A DNA stretch of 64,000 nucleotides from Niabella pedocola (GCF_021044425.1 NZ_JAJNEC010000006.1:310001-374000), one strand, 5' to 3'. Shown: positions 10,066 to 19,292, counted from the stretch's first letter. Notes: generated by a model not told the origin, from the sequence alone. Made by a program: numbers and translations.

Positions 10066-10229
10066 TATTTTTTTGCGTTAAAAATAGCTATAAAAGAACA
10101 GCCCGGCAAATGCGGCGGCGTATCGTTTTTTGGGGTAGCGACCGATAATGCCGCATATAATACCGGTTCGGCCACCGGGATGAAAGGCCGGCAGCGGTTG
10201 CGGATTCTGTTCCGGAACCGTACGCAGAA

Positions 10230-10260
10230 TTTGGCAGGAAAAATAATTTAGCTATTTTTA
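10230..10260 (+). promoter_or_regulatory. Candidate promoter of the second ECF sigma gene
   Basis: TTTG at 10230-10233, a 19-bp spacer and TATTTTTA at 10253-10260 resemble the Bacteroidota pair TTTG/TAnnTTTG. The sigma gene ATG lies 31 bp after the -7 word. Confidence 0.4.
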
Positions 10261-10291
10261 GAATGCATATAAACTTGTTTTATTTTTTTTA

Positions 10292-10828
10292 ATGAATGCT
10301 GAATGGCCAGATGAAGCGTCCCTTCTTTTCGCATTGCGGGAAGGCAACGCAGGAGCGTTTGAGGTGCTTTACCGGACGCACTGGTGGGCGCTGTATAAAA
10401 TCGCTCACCGGTACCTGGAATCGCGGCAGGATGCGGAGGAAGTGATCCAGGCATTGTTTGAAAAAATATGGCGCGAGCGGCAAACCTTACAGATCAAAAA
10501 AATGGGCCCCTACCTGGCGGCATGTGCTTATCATGCAGCCATGGATATCCTGCGCCGAAAAAAGGGGCAGGCAATTGTTTATGATACCGAGCACCTTCCC
10601 GATACAGCAGAAGAGCTGCCCGACCGGATCGCGTACACCCAGTTGCAGCAGCGGATCGATGCCGCCATTGGCACATTACCGGATAAAACCCGGGTCGTAT
10701 TTCAAAAAAGCCGGTACGAACAGAAGACCGTACGGCAAATTGCAGCAGAAATGGAGCTTACAGAGAAGGCCGTGGAATATCATATCACCAAATCGATCCG
10801 GCACATCAAAGAATTTTTAAAAAAATAG
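10292..10828 (+). CDS. ECF RNA polymerase sigma factor
   Basis: 178 residues. Sigma region 2 lies at about 18-85 (FEVLYRTHWWALYKIAHRYLES, DAEEVIQALFEKIW), and region 4 at about 120-170 (LPDKTRVVFQKSRYEQKTVRQIAAEMELTEKAVEYH, helix-turn-helix at the end). A FecR anti-sigma gene starts 58 bp downstream and an STN-bearing TonB receptor follows. This is therefore a second, independent cell-surface signalling unit, with the TonB receptor operon as the likely target. Confidence 0.92.
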   Translation: MNAEWPDEASLLFALREGNAGAFEVLYRTHWWALYKIAHRYLESRQDAEEVIQALFEKIWRERQTLQIKKMGPYLAACAYHAAMDILRRKKGQAIVYDTEHLPDTAEELPDRIAYTQLQQRIDAAIGTLPDKTRVVFQKSRYEQKTVRQIAAEMELTEKAVEYHITKSIRHIKEFLKK

Positions 10829-10886
10829 ACAGCATTTTTAGGGGTCCCCCTTTTTTTTCCGTCAATAGAGTATAAACGGGAACCGG

Positions 10887-11933
10887 ATGAGTTTATACGA
10901 GTTTGACTTTTTGCTGGAAAAATATATTTCGGGGAATTGTACGCCCGAAGAAGAGCAACAGGTATTGATCTGGTATAACCGGCTTATTTCCGAAAGTTCA
11001 GTAAAACTGTCGGAGGCCGAAAAAAACAGCATTGAAGAACGGATCTGGGCACATCTGAAACCGGCCGCAATAACGGAGGAGCCCCGGTTACAGGAGCCTG
11101 TTTCCGGTGCAGCAAGATCCCGCCGGTTGGTATGGTATGTGGCAGCCGCCAGTGTAATGCTGGCCGTAGCACTTGGCTTTTATATGTTCCGGGGCGAAAA
11201 GCCGGCTCAGCAGCAGGAGCGTATTGCAGGTTTAAAAGGTGTGCCGGCTTCTTATCTGATGGCTGAAAACAGCGGAAACAGTCTTAAGAACATTACATTG
11301 CCGGACGGATCCGTCATTACACTTCAGAAAAACAGTGTACTGTTTTACCCGGAGCAGTTTACAAAAAATACAAGGGAAGTATATTTTAGCGGTAATGCAT
11401 TTTTTGATATTCATCGGGATACATTGCGGCGGTTTGTGATCTACGCGCCTAACGACCTGGTTACGGAAGTGTTGGGTACCAGTTTTTACATCCTGCAGAA
11501 TACCGCTAAACATACACTGAACGTGGAAGTGGTTACCGGAAAGGTGAGTGTATACAAAAAGGACAAACGGCAGGCGTACATGCGGGCAAAAAAAGAAAAC
11601 CTGGTGTTAACGCCCAATGAGAAAGTTGAATACAACAGCGAAAAAAATCGCTTTTTTACCACGATCGTGGATGAACCCCAATTGCTTCAAACAGCTGCCC
11701 TGCCGGTATTTGAGTTTGAGGAAGTACCGTTGGAGCAGGTGTTGAACCGGCTGCATCAGGCGTACGGTGTAGCCTTGTCTGTAAAGTCGGATGCGTTGCT
11801 GAAATGCCCGTTCACGGGTAATATTACCGGCATGGGCCTGTATCAGCAACTGGACGTCGTTTGCAGGGTATTGAATGCGTCCTATGAAATAAACGGCACT
11901 AATATCATCATCAGCGGCAGCGGCTGCCAGTAG
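10887..11933 (+). CDS. FecR-family anti-sigma factor
   Basis: 348 residues. The cytoplasmic N-terminal anti-sigma part covers about 1-80. One membrane helix (LVWYVAAASVMLAVALGFYMF) lies at about 74-95. The FecR domain (LPDGSVITLQKNSVLFYPEQF, then GNAFFDIHRD and VLGTSFYI) lies at about 125-225. A DUF4974-like C-terminus (VPLEQVLNRLHQAYGVALSV) lies at about 265-345. It pairs with the sigma factor upstream and presumably senses the STN domain of the receptor at 12151. Confidence 0.9.
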   Translation: MSLYEFDFLLEKYISGNCTPEEEQQVLIWYNRLISESSVKLSEAEKNSIEERIWAHLKPAAITEEPRLQEPVSGAARSRRLVWYVAAASVMLAVALGFYMFRGEKPAQQQERIAGLKGVPASYLMAENSGNSLKNITLPDGSVITLQKNSVLFYPEQFTKNTREVYFSGNAFFDIHRDTLRRFVIYAPNDLVTEVLGTSFYILQNTAKHTLNVEVVTGKVSVYKKDKRQAYMRAKKENLVLTPNEKVEYNSEKNRFFTTIVDEPQLLQTAALPVFEFEEVPLEQVLNRLHQAYGVALSVKSDALLKCPFTGNITGMGLYQQLDVVCRVLNASYEINGTNIIISGSGCQ

Positions 11934-12150
11934 CCGGCTGCAGGGATGTGAAAAAGCTTGCTTGTTTAATTTAAAAAAATAAAAGGATGAAACGATTGTT
12001 GCCTGCTCCCGATTAATACGGGACCCATCATTAATGTTATTGTTAAAAGAAAAACCGGCAATGCTGCGAACACTGCCGGTTGTATGCTCCTTTTAGCAAG
12101 GAAAGTTTCTGTAAGTCAATCCTGTTAACAAACAAAAACCAATTAAAAGT
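11934..12150 (+). promoter_or_regulatory. Structured leader ahead of the TonB receptor gene
   Basis: 217-bp gap. It holds a tiny ORF at 11987-12016 (MKRLLPAPD, ten codons with stop) directly after AAAAGG. A hairpin with an 8-bp perfect stem AACCGGCA/TGCCGGTT (12053-12060/12074-12081) and a 13-nt loop follows. No T-run follows the stem, so this is not a standard terminator. A role as leader or attenuator of the receptor mRNA is inference. Confidence 0.35.
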
Positions 12151-15084
12151 ATGAAAAATAAGCGAACAAAAGCCTTATTATTATTCATCATGAAGTCAAC
12201 CGTACTGCCGCTTTTCCTGATCCTTACCATGGTCTTTACATCGTTTGCCAACAATGTAAGCGGACAGCTGGTGCTGAAAAAAACGATCCAGGTAAGTATT
12301 GCCAATCAAACGTTGAAAGAGGCGATTGGCCGGATCCAGCATCAGACCGGAGTTTCATTTATTTACAGCTCTGCCGCCATACAGGCGCAGCGTAAGGTGA
12401 CCTTTTCCGGTAACGGCAAAACCATCGAGCAATTTATAACAGAAGTGCTGGCACCCCTGCAGGTAAAAACAAAAGTGATCGATAATAAAATCCTGCTGTT
12501 TTCCGATGCAGAGGGCGCGGCAGTGCAGCAGGTACGCGCCAGCTATAATATTACAGGAGTGGTAAAGAATGTAAAAGGAGAGAGTCTGCAGCGGGTTACC
12601 GTATCACTGGAAAATACAGCGTATGCTACTATGACGGACGGCGCTGGTAAATATACACTGGCCGGTGTGCCGGAAGGTGAGTATACCATTGTGTTTACCT
12701 ATGTGGGCTATATGAGTTACTCCCAGAAGATCGTGGTGGCCGGGGGAAACCTGACGGCAAATGCCCAGCTTTCGGAAGACCTGCTGCGGCTGGATGATGT
12801 AGTGGTGACCAGCACGGGCAATCCGCAGAAAAAGATCGAAAGCAGTGTGGCGATTACATCACGCACATCGAGGCAGCTGGCCCTGCAGGCGCCGCTCAAC
12901 AGCTCGGATATGCTGAAAACCGTTCCGGGCCTTTCGGCTGAAAGCAGCGGTGGCGATGGACCTGGAAGTATCCGGGTAAGGGGATTGCCGGGAGGCGGAT
13001 ACATTTACCTGGGTATTATGGAAGACGGACTGCCGGTATTGCCCACGGGTTATTCTTCTCTTCCCTCCGCTGATCAGTATTTTAAATATGATCTTACGAT
13101 CAAGAATATTGAAGCCATCCGGGGTGGTAACGCCGCTATTATTACATCCAACACTCCAGGGGCAGTAATCAATAATTTATCTTATACCGGTGGCCCGCTG
13201 CCTTATGGCACATTTAAGTTTACATCGGGATTGTCACAAGGTTTATATCGTGTTGACGGAAATACGGGGGGACAGCTGAATGATAAATGGCAGTACAATA
13301 TCGGTGGGTTTTACAGAACGGACAAGGGAATCAAACAACCCGATTTTACTGCCAATAAAGGCGGACAGCTAAAATTGAATCTGACCCGAAAGCTGGGGCG
13401 TAACGATCAGGGATACCTGCGTTTTTATGGGAAGTACCTGAACGACCGGGTACAGTGGTTGCTGCCGGGCTACTATGGCTACAAAAAAGGAACGCACCTG
13501 AGCAATGCCCTTCCGTATTTCGACAATTTTACAGAAACCTTAATGCCCAATACGTATCAATTCAATGTGAAGGTTCCGGGCGATCAGACCTTTAACATTG
13601 ATCTTTCCGACGGGTTTTATACGAAGATTGCTTATGGAGGAATGTTGTTTCATTACAAAACCAACAACAACTGGACGATCAATAATAATTTCCGGTATCA
13701 ATCCAGCAAGATGACGGCCAATTCCAGTATGATCACCGCGCCCCAGACTTTCAAAACAGGTGTTAACTACTATTATATGAACGGAACACAGCTTCAGAAT
13801 CCCACCGGCTATTATACCGCGCAGCAGATCTCCACCACGCAGCGGAATGACAAGCAGGTAATCGATTACCTCGATTTTACCAAGAAGGCAGGGATCCATA
13901 ATATCACCATCGGCACCGGTTTATACCTTTATGATTTTACCAGCGAGGCTGCTACGTTCACCGCCAGTACGGAAATCAAGGACAAGCCATCCATTATTCT
14001 GGTCAATAATGCATCGGCAGCACCATTAACACCGGTGGCCAATACCAGCAAAAGCGGTCATACCAAATTCGATGGGGTATCCGGTATGTACTCCGGTTAT
14101 CTGTCTGACCTGATCAAAGCGGGTGCGCATTGGACGTTTGATGCAGGACTCCGTTTTGATTATAACAAGCTGAACGGGCACCGGGCCGTGTATACCGGGT
14201 CTTCGGTATCCTCCGGCGGGCAGGGCTTTGTGATCGATCACCTGGATCCATACACCGAAAATTTCAGTTACTGGTCGGCATCCCTGGGGATCAACTACAA
14301 GGTGAACGATTACACCGGTATATTCGGACGCGCTACCCGTACCTATAACGCTTTTACCATCGATAACTTTTCAGCGGTGGATGCGCGTCCCAGTGAGTTA
14401 AAAAAACGCCAGATCTACCTGGGTGAACTGGGCGTACGTTATGCACATAGCAAACTGGCCTTCTTTTCCTCTGTTAGTTATTCCAGTGTAAGCAATTTTC
14501 CCCTTACTATCGGAGTTCCGGGTGCGGCCACCGGTTCGGTAATCACCCAGTCTACCTTTGGCTCTTCCCGCACCTACAGCTGGGAAACAGAGATTTCCTA
14601 TGAACTGTTGAAAGGGCTTAATCTGCGCGGACTGGCTACTATTGAAGACGCCAAGTTTACCAGCTATGATATTGTTGTAAGTGCGGATGCGGATCCTTCT
14701 ATAGCCGGCAAACCACTCAGCTGGAAAGGGAACCGGCCGGAACGGCTGCCCAAGACCAATCTGCAATTGTCTGCAACATACGATTACAAAGGCTTTAATC
14801 TTTATGCCAATGCGGCGGCCATCGGCAGTCGCTGGTCTACCAATGCCAATACCTACAGGCTGGATGGCTATACAGAAGTAAATGCAGGTGCGGGATATTC
14901 GTTTGGTAAAAAACTGGAGCTGCGCGCCTGGGTGAACAACCTGCTCAATGCCCGCGGATTAACAGAGGGCAATGTGCGTGGGGAACAGTTTATTGATGTA
15001 AACACGCTTAAGGAAGGGCAGCTGATGATTGGCCGGGCCATTCTTCCCCGCAGTCTTTGGGCCTCCATTAGTTTTTCATTTTAA
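12151..15084 (+). CDS. TonB-dependent receptor with STN domain (FecA-like, no SusD partner)
   Basis: 977 residues. The long signal region ends near FANNVSGQ (about residue 39). The STN domain (IANQTLKEAIGRIQHQTGVSFIYSS) spans about 45-115, and a CarboxypepD_reg-like domain (YNITGVVKNVKGESLQRVTV) about 128-215. The plug follows (MLKTVPGLSAESSGGDGPGS, then IRVRGLPGG), and then the barrel, ending in ASISFSF. No SusD gene follows, and barrel size and plug are those of a FecA/siderophore-type receptor. The next gene, 9 bp away, encodes a secreted phosphatase, which hints at a phosphorylated or phosphate-bearing ligand. The ligand is unknown. Confidence 0.9.
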   Translation: MKNKRTKALLLFIMKSTVLPLFLILTMVFTSFANNVSGQLVLKKTIQVSIANQTLKEAIGRIQHQTGVSFIYSSAAIQAQRKVTFSGNGKTIEQFITEVLAPLQVKTKVIDNKILLFSDAEGAAVQQVRASYNITGVVKNVKGESLQRVTVSLENTAYATMTDGAGKYTLAGVPEGEYTIVFTYVGYMSYSQKIVVAGGNLTANAQLSEDLLRLDDVVVTSTGNPQKKIESSVAITSRTSRQLALQAPLNSSDMLKTVPGLSAESSGGDGPGSIRVRGLPGGGYIYLGIMEDGLPVLPTGYSSLPSADQYFKYDLTIKNIEAIRGGNAAIITSNTPGAVINNLSYTGGPLPYGTFKFTSGLSQGLYRVDGNTGGQLNDKWQYNIGGFYRTDKGIKQPDFTANKGGQLKLNLTRKLGRNDQGYLRFYGKYLNDRVQWLLPGYYGYKKGTHLSNALPYFDNFTETLMPNTYQFNVKVPGDQTFNIDLSDGFYTKIAYGGMLFHYKTNNNWTINNNFRYQSSKMTANSSMITAPQTFKTGVNYYYMNGTQLQNPTGYYTAQQISTTQRNDKQVIDYLDFTKKAGIHNITIGTGLYLYDFTSEAATFTASTEIKDKPSIILVNNASAAPLTPVANTSKSGHTKFDGVSGMYSGYLSDLIKAGAHWTFDAGLRFDYNKLNGHRAVYTGSSVSSGGQGFVIDHLDPYTENFSYWSASLGINYKVNDYTGIFGRATRTYNAFTIDNFSAVDARPSELKKRQIYLGELGVRYAHSKLAFFSSVSYSSVSNFPLTIGVPGAATGSVITQSTFGSSRTYSWETEISYELLKGLNLRGLATIEDAKFTSYDIVVSADADPSIAGKPLSWKGNRPERLPKTNLQLSATYDYKGFNLYANAAAIGSRWSTNANTYRLDGYTEVNAGAGYSFGKKLELRAWVNNLLNARGLTEGNVRGEQFIDVNTLKEGQLMIGRAILPRSLWASISFSF

Positions 15085-15093
15085 TACATCATC

Positions 15094-15879
15094 ATGAATC
15101 CATTATTACGGAGAGCGCTGCTGACAGCAGCGGCGCTTCCTGTTTTTGCAATGATGCTTACAGCACAGCAGGTAAAACGTACCAAAGTAACTTTTTATAT
15201 CACCCGTCACGGAGAAACGGTATTAAATGCACTCAACCGGGTACAAGGCTGGGCGGATGCACCGCTGACGCCGGAGGGAAAAGCTGTGGCGCACGCATTA
15301 GGATTGGGGTTGAAAGGAACGGTGTTTAACGCAGTATATGCAAGCGATCTCGGCCGGGCCAGGGAAACGGCACGGGTGGTGGTAGCCGCAAAAGGCGGAG
15401 TCACACCGGTTTTACAGGAATCTGCGGAGCTGCGTGAAACTGCCTTTGGTTGCTATGAAGGAGAATATAATAAACGGATGTGGACGGATGCCGCGCTTTA
15501 CCTGCACTATACTTCTGCGGCGGCCCTGTTTGCCGATATGCAACGGAACAATAAAATACCCGAAGTGCTGGCTGCTGTAAAAGCGCTGGATACGCTGCGG
15601 CTGGCCGAGGACTTTGACGCAGTAAAACGGCGGATGCATGGCTGGCTGGTGAAAACGGCCAACGAGCAGGCAAAAGCCGGAGGGGGAAATGTACTGGTTG
15701 TATCACATGGCATTGCCATTAATGCCCTGCTCACCGCGCTGTCGGAAAAGCCCTTCGTCGGCAAGCCACTGGGCAATGCATCTGTAAGTATGGTTGTATT
15801 TGAAGACGGAAAATTTCAGATCCTGTCTGTGGGGGATATGCAATATGTGGAAGCGGGACAGCAGATTGAAAAACACTGA
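15094..15879 (+). CDS. Secreted histidine phosphatase (phosphoglycerate mutase-like fold)
   Basis: 261 residues. The N-terminal signal peptide (RRALLTAAALPVFAMMLTAQ) ends near residue 25, so the enzyme should act in the periplasm. The catalytic RHG motif is in YITRHGETVLNALNRVQGW, the acid in ELRETAFGCYEGEY, and the second histidine in VVSHGIAINALL near residue 209. This arrangement is that of broad phosphatases of the CobC/PhoE group; the substrate is not predictable. It starts 9 bp after the TonB receptor stop, so the two are almost certainly one operon. A phosphatase exported beside a receptor is unusual. Confidence 0.9.
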   Translation: MNPLLRRALLTAAALPVFAMMLTAQQVKRTKVTFYITRHGETVLNALNRVQGWADAPLTPEGKAVAHALGLGLKGTVFNAVYASDLGRARETARVVVAAKGGVTPVLQESAELRETAFGCYEGEYNKRMWTDAALYLHYTSAAALFADMQRNNKIPEVLAAVKALDTLRLAEDFDAVKRRMHGWLVKTANEQAKAGGGNVLVVSHGIAINALLTALSEKPFVGKPLGNASVSMVVFEDGKFQILSVGDMQYVEAGQQIEKH

Positions 15880-16003
15880 TTCTTTACGTCGGCGGTGCAT
15901 CCGGAAAATCTGTAACGTAGCAACGGCATCGACGATTGTGTGGTTCTAAGACGCGCTGTGTGATCCGAAGGAACAGTAACCGTGTATGCGCCGCTTTTAA
16001 AAT

Positions 16004-16011
16004 TATTTTAG
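16004..16011 (+). promoter_or_regulatory. -7 element just ahead of the GH3 gene
   Basis: TATTTTAG ends only 3 bp before the ATG at 16015. If it is used, transcription would begin at or next to the start codon and the mRNA would be leaderless. No clear -33 TTTG is seen at the right distance. Confidence 0.3.
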
Positions 16012-16014
16012 CAA

Positions 16015-18357
16015 ATGAAAAAATATATCGTAATTTTTTGTTCGCTTTTTTCAACAATGGGGTACGCACAAACCGATCATATTGAAAAGGCAAAAGCCCT
16101 GGCATCAAGAATGACCCTGGAAGAAAAGGTGAACCTCGTACGCGGACAGGGCTTTAAAATGCCCGGCCAGCAATCAGCAGGTGCGAATATAGGGGTTACA
16201 AAGGACAAGGTTCCGGGGGCTGCGGGGATTACCTATGCCATTCCCCGGCTGGGGATTCCTACCCTGGTGCTGGCAGATGGGCCTGCAGGTGTGCGGATCG
16301 ACCCGGTACGCAACGGAGATGCATCAAAAACCTATTATGCAACCGCTTTTCCTATCGGTTCCCTGCTGGCCTCTACCTGGGATACGGAGCTGATCGAAAA
16401 ACTGGGCGCTGCCTTTGGCAGTGAGGCCCGGGATTACGGGATCGACATCCTCCTGGCACCAGCGATGAACCTGCAGCGGAATCCCCTGGGCGGAAGGAAT
16501 TTTGAATATTACTCCGAAGACCCGCTGGTAAGCGGCAGGATCGCGGCAGCCATGGTCAATGGTATCCAGTCGCGCGGCGTGGGTACTTCTATCAAACATT
16601 TTGCAGCCAATAACCAGGAGTTTAACCGAATGACGGTTAATGAGCACATCAGCGAGCGGGCATTGCGGGAGCTTTACCTGAAAGGATTTGAAATTGCTGT
16701 AAAAACGGCCCGGCCCTGGACGGTGATGAGCTCGTACAATAAAATAAACGGAACCTATGCCTCGGAGAGCTATGACCTGCTGACCACCGTGTTACGTAAG
16801 GAATGGGGGTTTGAAGGCCTGGTGATGACCGACTGGTTCGGGGGGCAGGATGCCGCCGCACAGATGAAGGCCGGTAATGATTTGCTGATGCCCGGAACAC
16901 CGGACCAGACGCAAGCACTTTTAGCCGCTGTAAAAAATGGCAGCCTTCCCATGAAGGTGCTGGATGAAAATGTGGTGCGCATCCTGCAGGTATTGCTGCA
17001 GGCACCCTCGTTTAAAAAGTTGCCTTATTCGGACGCACCGGATCTGAAGGCGCATGCAGCCATTTCCAGGGCCGCCGCAGCTGATGGAATGGTATTGCTT
17101 AAAAATGAACAGGCTGCATTACCACTAACCTCTGGTAACACCGTGGCCCTTTTTGGAAATGCAGCGTATAGCCTGATTGCCGGAGGCACTGGCAGCGGTG
17201 ATGTTAATAAGGCCTATACCGTATCACTGCACGAAGGACTGCAACGCGCAAGGTATAAAACGGATCAGGCATTGCAGGATCTCTATTCTGCGTATATAAA
17301 AACAGAATCAGCAAAACGGCCGAAGAAAAGCTTTATCGAAGAATTTATCAATCCTACACCACCCATCCCGGAACCGGAAATGGATGCCGCACTGATTGCT
17401 GCGAAAGCAGCAACTTGCGATATCGCGGTACTCACCATTGGCCGGCAGGCGGGTGAAAACAACGACCGGCATATTGAGGGCGATTTTGATCTGAGTCCAG
17501 GGGAGCGCCTCCTGCTCAAGAATATTGCAGCGGCTTTTCATGCACGGAATAAAAAGGTGGTTGTGGTGCTCAATACGGGAGGCGTAATGGAAACAGCCAG
17601 CTGGTCGGCCGATGCCGATGCGCTGTTGCTGGCCTGGCAGCCGGGCCAGGAGGGCGGTAATGCCATCGCCGATATACTCAGCGGAGCCGTAAATCCTTCG
17701 GGTAAACTGGCGGTGAGCTTCCCGGTGCGTTATGCAGATGTGCCTGGCGCCAACGGCTTCCCGGGCAGGGCATTTCCTGAGCAGTCGCGCACCGGTTTGT
17801 TTGGAATGAAGTTAATTCCGGCTGAAGCCGACTACGAAGAAGATATTTATGTTGGATACCGCTATTACCAAACGTTTGGTATAAAACCAGCCTACGCTTT
17901 TGGTTTCGGACTGAGCTACACCAGCTTTTCCTTCACCAGGCTGGAATTGAGCAGCGAAACATTTGATAAAGAAATTACTGTTTCGGTAACAGTGACCAAT
18001 ACCGGCAAGGCAGCGGGCAGGGAGGTGGTGCAGCTGTACCTGGCGGCACCCGCAGGCGGTATGAATAAACCCCGGTCTGAATTGAAGGCGTTTGCCAAAA
18101 CGCGTTTATTGCAACCGGGTGAGACCCAAATACTCCAATTGGTACTGGATGCCGGCAGCCTGGCTTCCTTTGATGAAAAGCGATCGGCCTGGGTGGCAGC
18201 AGCAGGTACGTATGAGGTGAAACTGGGGAATGCCTCCGATGCAGCTACCCTGAGCCGGCAGTTCCGGTTGCCGGCGGCGCTGGTAGCAGCGCAATGCACG
18301 CCTGTTTTAACGCCCTCAAAACCATTAAACTTGTTGAAGCCGGCCAATAACCGGTAG
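16015..18357 (+). CDS. GH3 family beta-glycosidase, secreted
   Basis: 780 residues. The signal peptide ends at about residue 19 (FSTMGYAQ). The N-terminal (beta/alpha)8 domain carries the GH3 signature; the nucleophile is Asp273 in LVMTDWFGG, and the substrate-binding lysine-histidine is in TSIKHFAANNQEFNR. The alpha/beta sandwich domain lies at about 360-600, and a fibronectin type III-like domain (TVTNTGKAAGREVVQLYLAAP) at about 650-740. Enzymes of this layout hydrolyse beta-glucosides or beta-xylosides in the periplasm or at the surface; specificity cannot be fixed. It stands alone, 135 bp after the phosphatase gene, with a terminator 118 bp past its stop. Confidence 0.93.
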   Translation: MKKYIVIFCSLFSTMGYAQTDHIEKAKALASRMTLEEKVNLVRGQGFKMPGQQSAGANIGVTKDKVPGAAGITYAIPRLGIPTLVLADGPAGVRIDPVRNGDASKTYYATAFPIGSLLASTWDTELIEKLGAAFGSEARDYGIDILLAPAMNLQRNPLGGRNFEYYSEDPLVSGRIAAAMVNGIQSRGVGTSIKHFAANNQEFNRMTVNEHISERALRELYLKGFEIAVKTARPWTVMSSYNKINGTYASESYDLLTTVLRKEWGFEGLVMTDWFGGQDAAAQMKAGNDLLMPGTPDQTQALLAAVKNGSLPMKVLDENVVRILQVLLQAPSFKKLPYSDAPDLKAHAAISRAAAADGMVLLKNEQAALPLTSGNTVALFGNAAYSLIAGGTGSGDVNKAYTVSLHEGLQRARYKTDQALQDLYSAYIKTESAKRPKKSFIEEFINPTPPIPEPEMDAALIAAKAATCDIAVLTIGRQAGENNDRHIEGDFDLSPGERLLLKNIAAAFHARNKKVVVVLNTGGVMETASWSADADALLLAWQPGQEGGNAIADILSGAVNPSGKLAVSFPVRYADVPGANGFPGRAFPEQSRTGLFGMKLIPAEADYEEDIYVGYRYYQTFGIKPAYAFGFGLSYTSFSFTRLELSSETFDKEITVSVTVTNTGKAAGREVVQLYLAAPAGGMNKPRSELKAFAKTRLLQPGETQILQLVLDAGSLASFDEKRSAWVAAAGTYEVKLGNASDAATLSRQFRLPAALVAAQCTPVLTPSKPLNLLKPANNR

Positions 18358-18474
18358 TAAGATAGCCCTATGCAGGGGGTGTTGGACGGAGACAAACGGC
18401 AGAGCCGGAGGCGCTGATAATCCTACGTTTGACAGCGCTGAACGTTCCTGCAACTTTTTGACCCGATCCTTTTA

Positions 18475-18521
18475 AGCGGAGCCTGGTATTCCTTTTTTGG
18501 AAACCTTGGTTCCGCTTTTTT
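18475..18521 (+). terminator. Terminator downstream of the GH3 gene
   Basis: Outer stem AGCGGA/TCCGCT, inner pairs CC/GG and TTCC/GGAA, followed by six T. It lies 118 bp after the GH3 stop codon. Confidence 0.75.
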
Positions 18522-18522
18522 G

Positions 18523-18651
18523 TATCCTGGCCGCAATAAGGGCCGTTTATAAATGTATATGCGTTTAAACACCAATGCCGGTTGGTTCAAACGGTTTTCC
18601 TTCCGGTAAGGCGGTTTTTGACAGCTATGAGCTGCCAATCCGGCCAGGATA
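18523..18651 (+). ncRNA. Candidate structured RNA, unknown class
   Basis: The closing stem P1 is TATCCTGGCCG/CGGCCAGGATA, 11 bp and perfect. Inside it are CCGTTT/AAACGG (18543-18548/18589-18594), which encloses ACCAA/TTGGT with a 6-nt loop (18571-18586), then CCTT/AAGG (18599-18611) and CAGCT/AGCTG with a 3-nt loop (18622-18634). Together they give a multi-branched fold of about 129 nt. No match to RNase P, SRP, tmRNA or 6S motifs was seen. It could be the leader of the gene at 18805 or a separate RNA. A single 11-bp inverted repeat can occur by chance in a window this long. Confidence 0.3.
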
Positions 18652-18804
18652 AACCGGGTTTATGTATAAACAGCTGAAAATGAATTTATTTTTAGCGTTT
18701 ACAGATCGTTTACCGCGGCTACCAATTAAATATGGCATTTGTCATTATTTTTTCTATCTTAGAATAGTAAATAGGATCTTTTGTTTGCATAAATTTTTAT
18801 TCGT

Positions 18805-19200
18805 ATGAAATTAAATGAGTTAAAACCGGGCGACTGGGTAATTGTTACGGATGATGGCGTATCACGTGAAGGATCTGTTGTAAGGGTAAGTAATGAGGAG
18901 CGGGAGGTTTGTGTAGACAACGGCATCCAGGAATTCTGGTATCCGCTGGACCAGGTACAGGGCATTCCGCTGAATGAGGCACAGCTGATGCGGCTGGGGT
19001 TTGAAAAAATGGACAACCCGGCAGGCAATGGCACAAAATATGGGAAAGGGCCCTTCCGGGTGCTGGTGCCGGCCTCCGACAACTTTTCAAGAAGTGAAGT
19101 TTGGTACCGCGAAGACCGCCGCCTTTTTGATCGCCCGATTACGGTTAGCGAGCTGCAAAATATTCATTTACAAATGACTAAAGTTCCGCTACTGCATTAA
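18805..19200 (+). CDS. Conserved small protein of unknown function
   Basis: 131 residues, acidic, with no signal peptide or membrane helix. The N-terminal part (LNELKPGDWVIVTDDGVSREGSVVRV) looks like a small beta-barrel of SH3/KOW kind. The C-terminal part (RSEVWYREDRRLFDRPITVSELQNIHLQM) has the look of a domain repeated in Bacteroidota proteins of unknown role. It is transcribed alone and closed by the strong terminator at 19240-19276. Its position immediately before the alpha ribosomal operon may be accidental, because that terminator isolates it. Confidence 0.6.
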   Translation: MKLNELKPGDWVIVTDDGVSREGSVVRVSNEEREVCVDNGIQEFWYPLDQVQGIPLNEAQLMRLGFEKMDNPAGNGTKYGKGPFRVLVPASDNFSRSEVWYREDRRLFDRPITVSELQNIHLQMTKVPLLH

Positions 19201-19239
19201 AGACCCGGTTTTAGGCCTTCTGGAGGCCCGAACGATACA

Positions 19240-19276
19240 GCTTTATTCTGAAATTTAGACAGAATAAGGCTTTTTT
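19240..19276 (+). terminator. Strong terminator before the alpha ribosomal operon
   Basis: 11-bp stem GCTTTATTCTG/CAGAATAAGGC with one G-T pair, 9-nt loop, then six T. It blocks read-through from 18805 into infA. Confidence 0.9.
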
Positions 19277-19292
19277 ATTATAAAATATTACC

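Larger units (their letters stand above)
18358..18804 (+). other. 447-bp intergenic region with a terminator and a possible structured RNA
   Basis: No plausible ORF. From left to right: a hairpin GCGCTG/CAGCGC around 18412-18440, the terminator at 18475-18521, an 11-bp perfect inverted repeat enclosing several smaller stems (18523-18651), and an AT-rich stretch with a TATCTTAG word at 18755-18762 that could be the -7 element of the gene at 18805. Confidence 0.5.

Noticed and set aside
18523..18651. Known housekeeping RNA (6S, SRP, RNase P, tmRNA)
   Set aside because: None of the conserved sequence elements of these RNAs is present; length and fold do not match.
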